Shown here piece by piece: positions 57,382-64,000 of a stretch of 64,000 nt of DNA (positions within the stretch are counted from its first letter, which is position 1; each line of letters opens with the position of its first letter). The notes beneath the pieces are model-generated. The model was given only the letters and a program-made list of their open reading frames with translations, was not told where the DNA came from and ran no database searches. This stretch comes from Pterois miles. Its lineage: Eukaryota; Chordata; Actinopteri; Perciformes; Scorpaenidae. The position numbers were made by a program, and so were the translations under genes. The DNA is taken from contig CAMQGK010000008.1 in NCBI GenBank assembly GCA_947000775.1, positions 16,253,501 to 16,317,500 of the forward strand, read 5' to 3'.

Positions 57382-58110
57382 TTAAATAAGACTGTTTAAA
57401 GTATTTAAAAAGAGCTTAATTATGTTATGTGACACCAACATAACCAAGTCCAAGTATACTGTAACTGCCTTCCACAAAGATACACATGATTTCTGATCTG
57501 ATGCCCCATGCCAACAGGCCACATCATTTTTTGGTGCCTTCCAAAACTTTGAAATCACTGACACAAAAATCAAACATTTTCTAATCTGTGAAATATAATA
57601 CACAAAACTGTACACTAGAGACCATCTTGCAATGGGATCACACCAGCTGTGATGCCAAATCGGGCCAGAGGTGTAAAGTGGGAGGACCTTCCTACCTCCA
57701 ACGTCCTTGCTTGGACCACACCCATCTTTGAACTCAGCCTTCATATTCATCCCAACAACACACCTGTAAAGGTTCATGGCTGCATCCTGGATGGTTGCGA
57801 CACCATCACAGTGATAAAATCTGTCCACAGACACTCCAAACTGCTTTTGTGGTAGTCTCCGCATTTTACAGTGATGACACACACTCCGACTCACAAGGTG
57901 AAAACAATACCAGCATCGCTGTTGTGTCTAGTAAATATATTACAAGTGTGGTTTAGATGGAAGAAGACATGGATCATGTTTTGGTTGTTTTGGATGGGTT
58001 TAGACACTAAAACGACCTGGTTAGGCTCAGGGAACAAGCATGGATATGTGTTAAAGAAATCAACCTCAGTAGGAAATGGGAAGCAAACAGCTTCCCAGCA
58101 AATCAACCAA
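57382..58110 (-). repeat. probable repeat containing a 170-codon chance frame
   Basis: The longest frame of the window (57382-57894, minus) has a Cys-rich start (SVCHHCKMRR) and a middle GVATIQDAAMNLYRCVVGMN. No domain or membrane pattern is clear. The adjacent 57990-58050, in reverse, carries GAGCCTAACCAGGTCGTTTT and AGTGTCTAAACCC, wording of the CTAAACCTAACC repeat family, and the frame part also feels like repeat sequence. There is no splice or promoter evidence. I do not regard it as a gene. Confidence 0.4.
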
Positions 58111-58129
58111 AGCCCCCAGGAAGAGCGGC

Positions 58130-58600
58130 GGTCAAATTTGACATAGTGGCCAAACTATGGATTTCCAGCTTCCAGGTCCATCTGGCCCAAAAAGCCTTTT
58201 TCCCATAGACTTACATTGGGAAAATGGGATGCCTGTAAATCAGCGGATAGCATGAACACTTGAAAAGCCTTTATCCGAATAATTAGGTCCTAAAAGATGT
58301 AAAATTCACTGATAGCTGAATCCAGAGTTATAATGAACTTCCATTCAGACGAGCGAGCTGAGAATAAGCATTTTGGAGGCGGAGTTAAAGGAAATGCTGC
58401 TGTGTTCGCTCTGTGTGCCCATGGATGCAGAAGATCTGGGTGATTTTATATCCAGGAATTCAAATGCTTTTTGGCTTCAGCAACTTTCAAAGGAATGAAC
58501 CGTGCTGCAGCTCTGATGCTGTATCTACTCCTCTTCATACAGCAATGCATCGGGGGTCAACCCTTGACCCATCCATCCACCCTGTCAATGGAGGTCTTTG
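58130..58600 (+). repeat. teleost interspersed repeat (pair with 54000)
   Basis: AGTGGCCAAACTATGG, GGCCCAAAAAGCCTTTTTCC, CATAGACTTACATTGGGAAA, ATCCAGAGTTATAATGAACT, TTTTTGGCTTCAGCAACTTT, CAAAGGAATGAACCG. The landmarks are shared with 54000-54360. This copy is longer and keeps the central TCCAGAGTTATA block. Confidence 0.7.
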
Positions 58601-58861
58601 TCACTTGGAAGGCCTGATATCATTGATCCCAGCAAGGATCCACCAAGCTCAGCACAACAGGGATTGGGGAGTGACAGTACTTGTTCCAAGATAGCGTTCT
58701 TTTAAATATCATGTGCAACATTGGAAAGAAACGTCAACCAACGCGTTTATGTCAAGATGTTCCTGCTGATATCGATGAATTAGACTGGCTAATGTTATCC
58801 ATATATCCAGATTTGTCAATAAAAAAAAAGAAGTTCCAATATTTGTGACGATGCTTTTCTT

Positions 58862-58960
58862 TCTAAAGGCCTTTACACACCGGTGGTGTGATGAATAAAT
58901 GACAGAAAAATAACAGAAAAACACTCCTGTGCGTTATACGTCTAAGGCTTTAATTGTGAA
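58862..58960 (+). repeat. dispersed repeat, shared with 24377
   Basis: AAAGGCCTTTACACACCGG, TGGTGTGATGAATAAATGAC, TATACGTCTAAGGCTTTAA. See 24377-24475. Confidence 0.6.
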
Positions 58961-60147
58961 ATATAAGAACAGGAGTGCATCTGATCTGCACTGCCTTTGT
59001 CAAGGTTGAAAGGAGCGATAAAGTTTGTCATCTTGGTTTCATACATATAGGTGCAACTCAAACCGTTCTGCACGTGACTGGTTGAAGCCTCTAGTTGCAG
59101 TGCAAGAATTCAGAAAATCAACCTCGTTATGAAAAAAAGCTGCTTTTTCACTGCGTAATATACATAAAAAATATACTGACGTGCAAATTAATCGCACAAA
59201 AAATGCAGCCGATTCTTTAACTAGAAACCAAATATTTTCTACGGTGGCACTTAAAGGTCTTCAGATACAAATGTATATCTAATAAATAAGGAAAATACAA
59301 ATATACCTTGTGATTACTGCTCATTAATAAGTTTCCTTCATTATCCAACTGTTTTCATTTGGTATTCAGCTGTTTTTCCACTATGCTCAAATGTTGGGAT
59401 CATCATGAAATGCAAGAAAAAAGTAGAGAATGAAGGATGCAAAGAGGAGGGAGAGAATTAAAATGAAGAACAGGAAAAAAGAAAAGGACATAGCTAATGG
59501 TTGGAAACCTGACTCCTGTGGGTTTTAGGCTTTACTAATTGAATTTCTTAGTGGCAGTTCCCTCAACGCCAGTGCAACCCTGCTCACCCTGAACATAACC
59601 AAAATGATGGAGGGAGGAAAATAAGGAGGGAGGGAATCCTCATTTGCAAAATGATATCAGAATTTTAGCCATTTCTTTGGATTTTAAGCATATGTTCTCT
59701 CTGAGAATGCTGACCTCGTATTTCTAGAAATTACACAATAAGCTTCAATAATCTCTTGGAAGTGGTTCCTCTGGCTTATGAGAGTTATTCAGTTTATGTG
59801 AGCTTTCCACTCAAATGAATAAATGACAATTCTCAAAGCTGGAGCCTGAACGGATCAGAACAGAAGTGAAGCTATCAGGTGACGGCGCAGATTTAAATCA
59901 GGGTGGTTTGTGTCTGTACGAATCTGCGCTTCAACGTAGCCCTAAAGAACGGAGTGGCAAGTTGCCGTTCTTATGGTTGCAGTGAAATAGCAAACAGATG
60001 AAATGAATAAAGATGATGAACAGCAGTCATGCTGGGGACACACAAGAGGATTACCGAGCTGATTTACACCAGATTTGTCCTGGCAATCACAGGGGAGTCC
60101 TGATTAGAGGTTTGGTTGTGTCTTTTTCTTGTTTGTCTGGTACTTAC
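58961..60147. other. non-coding, downstream intron side of exon candidate
   Basis: AT-rich unique sequence without recognised repeats. The last bases before 60148 hold the GTAAGT donor of the minus-strand exon candidate. Confidence 0.5.
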
Positions 60148-60212
60148 CAAACTCTCTGATCCTCTTCAGACCTGGTATCCTCTGGTATACAGGCATTTTC
60201 ATCTGTGGAAAC
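60148..60212 (-). CDS. probable internal coding exon, protein not recognised
   Basis: On the minus strand the intron ends GTTCCTCTTTTGCAG (a strong pyrimidine tract, acceptor at 60213-60214). It is followed by a 65-nt segment and then G|GTAAGTACC (donor at 60142-60147), a near-perfect splice pair. Two frames are open. One reads FPQMKMPVYQRIPGLKRIREF with one spare base at each end. The other reads VSTDENACIPEDTRSEEDQRV with two bases left over. The third has a stop. The first leaves a single G, which would join the GT that starts the exon at 36300 to make a Gly codon, so the two may be neighbouring exons across a 23.8-kb intron. I recognise neither peptide. No repeat overlaps it. Confidence 0.5.
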
Positions 60213-60704
60213 CTGCAAAAGAGGAACAAATACACATTTGCACTTAGTTCTGCAACTGTAGCCTGTTGCACCAGCTATGTGTGAGTTGTCAATAGATGAT
60301 GATCTCGGGGATCAATCCTCATTTTATTGATCATCGATAGCTGATGCCTTTGCCAATGTCAAGAGGATATTTGGGTTATGTTTAAGCATTGCATTTTGCA
60401 TTGTACTGGGATAGACAGAACGAATCACTTTGGTTCAGCCTTATTGTTACAATAATAACGACATAAACATAACCCCGGCACATCCTCGGCGATCACATCG
60501 CGTATTGGTAGTCCCACAAGGTGACGATAGGACATTACGACTATGGAGAAGATTGCCCAACCCAACTGTTGACGCTGATTACTATTTGTGATTATTGGGG
60601 CTGTCTAAGTTAATACAAATTTGTCTGAACGCTGCTAATTTGTGGAATAATAACTTGCAATCAGAGGTTGTAGTGGGCTCAGTTTCAAAGCTGGAGTGAA
60701 GATA
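60213..60704. other. non-coding, no firm feature
   Basis: Unique-looking sequence upstream of the minisatellite. Confidence 0.5.
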
Positions 60705-61206
60705 CATGATGACGGCCAATAACCAAGATGCTGGCAGCCAAAAGCCAAGATAGCGAAGTCCAAAAACCAAAACGGCAACAGTAAAACACCAAGATGGCAA
60801 TGGTTAAAAGTCCAAAAGTCTAGATGGTGACAGCCAAAAACCAAGATGGTGATGGCCAAAAATCAAGATAGCGAAGTCCAAACACCAAAATGGCAACAGC
60901 AAAACACCAAGATGGCAATGGTTAAAAAACAAGATGGCGAATGCCAAACTCAAGGCTACAAAACTGAAGTCCAGAAGCCTAGATGGTGACAGCCAAAAAC
61001 CAAGATGGTGACGGCCAAAAATCAAGTTTGCAATGGCCAAAATGTCAAACTTAATGCTTCAAAACTCAAGTCCACAAATCAAGATGAAGACAGCTAAAAA
61101 CCAAGATGGTAACAACCAAAAACCAAGATGGTGACAGCCAAAAACCAAGATGGTGACAGCCAAAAATCAAGATGGTGACAGCCAAAAACCAAGATGGTGA
61201 TGGCCA
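60705..61206 (-). repeat. 22-bp AAGATGG minisatellite from the ATAGACTG family
   Basis: The commonest unit is GGTGACAGCCAAAAACCAAG plus AT, 22 bp, repeated almost exactly at 61105-61205 and with variants (GGCAATGG, GCGAAGTCC) before that. About ten exact AAGATGG cores are present. Two interspersed blocks, CAAACTCAAGGCTACAAAAC (about 60945) and CAAACTTAATGCTTCAAAAC (about 61047), are the module that lies next to the AAGATGGCGAC part in copies A and C (TCAAGGCTTCAGAAC). So the array arose by amplifying the terminal portion of that interspersed repeat. The leucine/histidine-rich minus-strand frames are readings of the repeat. Confidence 0.85.
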
Positions 61207-62191
61207 CAACCCAACCAGCTTAACTGCTTCTTTGCCTACAGAGAGGAGGTCCAGAAGCTGACGACCTGGTGCTCAGACAATAACCTGGCACTGAACACTA
61301 CCAAAACGAAGGAGATCATAGTGGACTTAAGGAGGAACAGAACTGACCCACCCCCCTCTACATCAACGGCGAGTGCGGGGAGGGTCCCCACATTCAGGTT
61401 CCTGGGAGTGCAGATCTCTGATGACCTCTCATGGACCACCAATATCTCAGCTGCCATAAAGGCGACTCAACAGAGTCCTCTGGAGGAACAACCTGAACAG
61501 GAAGTTACTGCTGGCCTTCTACTGTTCATCCATTGAGAGCCTGCTGACATACTCCATCTCCACCCGGTACGGGAGCTGCACTGAGGCTGACAGAGCGAGG
61601 CTCCAGAGGACAGTTAAGACAGCAGAGGACAGTGGGCTGCCCTCTCCCCTCCCTGATGGACATTTACTCCACTCTGCACCTCAGCAGAGCTCGAAATATT
61701 ATCAAGGACAGCTCACATCCTGGTGCTCAGCTGTTTGACCTGCTGCCCTCTGGCAGGCGCTACAGGTGCATCAGAGCCAGGACCAATAGACCAAAAAACA
61801 GTTCCTGTACCAGAGCCATCCCCACCCTGAACTCACACTCACAACGACCCCAGACGTCAGTATAATGGACATTGTGTAATACTTCTACCACTGTCACTAT
61901 CGTTGCTATACTGCTGAACAATAGCGCAATACATTTTATATTTTTATATTTGCAATGGTATCCTATCTCTTAATGCTCTGTCATACATGTCTTTATGTTC
62001 ATCATATAAAGTGAATTGCATTGAAACCAGTTTTTATCTGTATATAGTATTTTTTATACACCTTGTATTTACTGTTTAATATTCACTGAACTGAACAAGG
62101 AGAAGCTCTCCAATTTCATTGTGCATTCTATATAATGACAATAAAGGACATTCTATTCTATTCTGTTCTGTTCTATTCTATTCTATTCTAT
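61207..62191 (+). pseudogene. L2/Rex1-type LINE 3' end, broken
   Basis: It starts inside the reverse-transcriptase C-terminal region: WCSDNNLALNTTKTKEIIV and FRFLGVQISDDLSW are readable near 61265-61440. After a frame change (about 61470) SIESLLTYSIS and YGSCTEADRARLQRTVK follow, then after another change (about 61630) LPSLMDIYSTLHLSRARNII, KDSSHPGAQLFDLLPSGRRY. This series is characteristic of fish L2/CR1-group LINEs such as Rex1. The stop at about 61864 is followed by a roughly 290-bp 3'UTR, an AATAAAGGACATTCTATTC end and an ATTCT/GTTCT tail at 62150-62191. It is 5' truncated, with the catalytic YADD region absent, and has at least two frameshifts. Confidence 0.85.
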
Positions 62192-63019
62192 ACAGTCTGT
62201 GGAAACAACTAACAAAAGAGGCCAAAATCAATGTGACGTAAAGTGTTTTCAGGATCAAATCAGACTTTTAAAGTCGTCACGTGGGGCTCGGTGACATGCG
62301 AGTGTTTCATCAGCTCCTGTCGGATGTTTGAGGGTTAAGAGGTCATAATGTCACTAGAACATCACACGGTCTCCACCCTCCTCACCTAGTGATGAAGGAT
62401 CGCATGCTACTGAGGGAGGTTTCAGTGTGTGCAGTCGTTAAACTATAATGACTGGGGCTGCTGACCTCTTCCAGGAACACAAGCCCACACACAGGATGAA
62501 GAATAGTATATATAGTTACCCATTACTGGAACAGTGAAGAAGAATGGGTGGAGGATGAGAGACAATAAATACATACTGTATATCATATTCTAAGGCAACA
62601 TAAAGCTAATGTACAGCTCAATTCAAACAAGGTCATAATTTACTTCCTACAGCGAGGTTCCTCTTCATAAACATCTTAAAACATCTTAAAACCCAAAGAC
62701 ACTAGCGTGGATACAAAGCTCCCATGTTTTTGTTTGTATCGTCACCAGAGCGTAAGATCTGATTCAGCTATTCAGGGTTTCTGTGTAAAACCTGGACTCG
62801 AATGGAAGATGAGGGAGGAGGAGGAACCTAAAAGCCTTTTACAATTTTCCTATTATCAACAGGCATTTCCTGTCACAAGTAGTTAAAAGAGCTAGACCCA
62901 AAAAACCAACCTTACTGACTCTCGTACCTCTGAGCCATTACACCTGATCCGCAGCACAAGTAAAAGACCGATGTCTTTAAAATGATGTGGAACTCATTTG
63001 TCAGTTGTAGTGGAAACAG
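62192..63019. other. non-coding, no firm feature
   Basis: Nothing recognised. Confidence 0.5.
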
Positions 63020-63415
63020 CACTATCAAAAAGGTTTGCTCCGACCGGTGGCCGGTGCTTGGTATTTCCTCAACTGATCTCAACATGGCTGACAGGTCACA
63101 AACTTTCTCATTTTACAGCTAAACAGCAACTACATGATGTTTTTGGAAACATTCGAGGAGAGAAATAGGCATCACAGCAACAGAATATTGATTCATAATT
63201 GATCAGCGCTGCATAGTTTGACCGTTTGATAGGAGTTTGCATAGATGATCTGCTCCAGCTCGGCTCTGATTGGTTGTTTTCCTCCTGCACATGCCGTTAG
63301 GAGCACCGGAGGCCACGATTTTTTTTTCCAGGTTACCTGTCTCATGCACTACTGTTACGACATAGTGACCGATTAAATATATTTAATATATTTCTACCTA
63401 CTGCAGCTTTAACTC
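63020..63415 (+). repeat. teleost repeat ending CTACTGCAGCTTTAA
   Basis: ATGGCTGACAGGTCACAAAC, TTTCTCATTTTACAGCTAAA, GAGGAGAGAAATAGGCATCA, ACAGAATATTGATTCATAAT, GATCAGCGCTGCATAGTTTG, ACCGTTTGATAGGAG, CAGGTTACCTGTCTCATGCA, CTACTGTTACGACATAGTGA, CTACTGCAGCTTTAA. The complete order matches a common fish MITE-like repeat from memory. Non-coding. Confidence 0.7.
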
Positions 63416-64000
63416 ACTCTTTAATACGTTATATCATGTTTGATGGGGGTTATGTGCTGACAAGTGGCGTTCCTGTGGTGACATGAGCTTCTTTATGTTA
63501 GTTATGTGAGTTATGATACCCAGTTTGTTGACTTGTCAGATATCCATAACTACATAATTTATATTCATCCTCCTGAGCTTAAAAAAAAACATTATCTGTA
63601 TTGATTTTTGTAGTGACATGAATCAGTGCAAATACAGATACTGGTGGAAACAAGACAACACAGCCTGGGAGGCGTGCTGACTGGATGAGAGCTGCACAAC
63701 ATATCACAATGTACTCTCGGCCCTGAGATGGATTTTTAGGAAAACCAATGTGAATACTCGACATATAGATATATTTCTACCACTACTCTGTATTTCTCTC
63801 TACCTTTGTTTCTGTCTCTATCCATTTCAATCTCAATCTGCTTCCCTTTCTATAGTATTCCTTTAGTCTTTTTCTATGAGCTCTTCATACAATGTAAGTG
63901 ATACAGATAGGGCGACCGCAGCCTACGATAACAGGATTACTAGACAGCCGTGTTTAATTTGAGCTCAGGGCAAATACAGGCTGAGTGTGTGCGTCTCTTT
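63416..64000. other. non-coding, no firm feature
   Basis: 63780-63880 is pyrimidine-rich (TTTCTCTCTACC). No gene or repeat identified. Confidence 0.5.

Noticed and set aside
57382..57894. 170-codon minus-strand frame, the longest in the window, as a gene
   Set aside because: No recognisable domain, start context, splice sites or homologous pattern, and it adjoins repeat-family sequence. One frame this long in 64 kb is expected by chance.
60582..61040. Leu/His-rich protein with repeated HHLGFWLSPS-like units
   Set aside because: Reverse-strand reading of the AAGATGG minisatellite.

Overview
The window reads as non-coding DNA from a ray-finned fish, most like a perciform or other percomorph. 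The grounds are: very many CA/GT and TA microsatellites; a tRNA-derived SINE; fragments of the fish LINE groups Rex3/RTE and L2/Rex1; a PIF/Harbinger remnant; hAT-like pieces; and many short interspersed repeats whose wording I recognise from memory of teleost sequence. Nothing resembles a bacterial, archaeal, phage or organellar genome: there are no operons, no dense ORFs, no rRNA and no CRISPR array. Nearly all long open frames are chance openings or readings of microsatellites.

No complete gene is visible. Two short minus-strand stretches look like real internal exons: 36197-36300 (104 nt) and 60148-60212 (65 nt). Each has a polypyrimidine-AG acceptor and a GTRAGT-type donor, and their phases are compatible, so the window may lie inside a very large minus-strand gene with introns over 20 kb. 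I could not name the protein. A weaker minus-strand exon candidate is at 15691-15756. On the plus strand, 1104-1203 could be a terminal exon, followed by an AU-rich 3'UTR-like tract ending at an AATAAA near 2530.

Layout. 1-2.55 kb: TA microsatellite, possible last exon and 3'UTR. 2.6-10 kb: mostly unique sequence with a local duplication (3.5 kb) and an old teleost repeat (7 kb). 10.2-10.8 kb: a complete foldback (hairpin) MITE between TTAA sites. 12.6-14.0 kb: a repeat, a tRNA-SINE, a second SINE/LINE tail in the opposite direction, long G-runs that are probably base-calling or assembly damage, and a TA array. 16-39 kb: several copies of one family, recognised by its ATAGACTGTATATA end and AAGATGGCGAC core, plus a nested hAT-like insertion (19.5 kb), a short hairpin (20.5 kb), a 9-bp minisatellite (25.1 kb), a LINE-derived repeat (30.5 kb) and a cluster of four related segments (31.8-33.6 kb). 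40-56 kb: old interspersed repeats, a Harbinger remnant, two Rex3/RTE scraps, a 40-bp minisatellite (46.6 kb), an AT-rich repetitive block (51-52 kb) and a duplicated CA-microsatellite cluster (56 kb). 57-64 kb: more repeats, the better minus-strand exon candidate, a 22-bp minisatellite built from the AAGATGG module (60.7-61.2 kb) and a broken L2/Rex1-type LINE 3' end with an ATTCT tail (61.2-62.2 kb).

I found no multi-gene system. The items most worth checking are the two phase-compatible minus-strand exons, the AAGATGG minisatellite with its parent family, the foldback MITE and the four-copy cluster near 32-33.5 kb. Family identifications rest on pattern memory without a database search.
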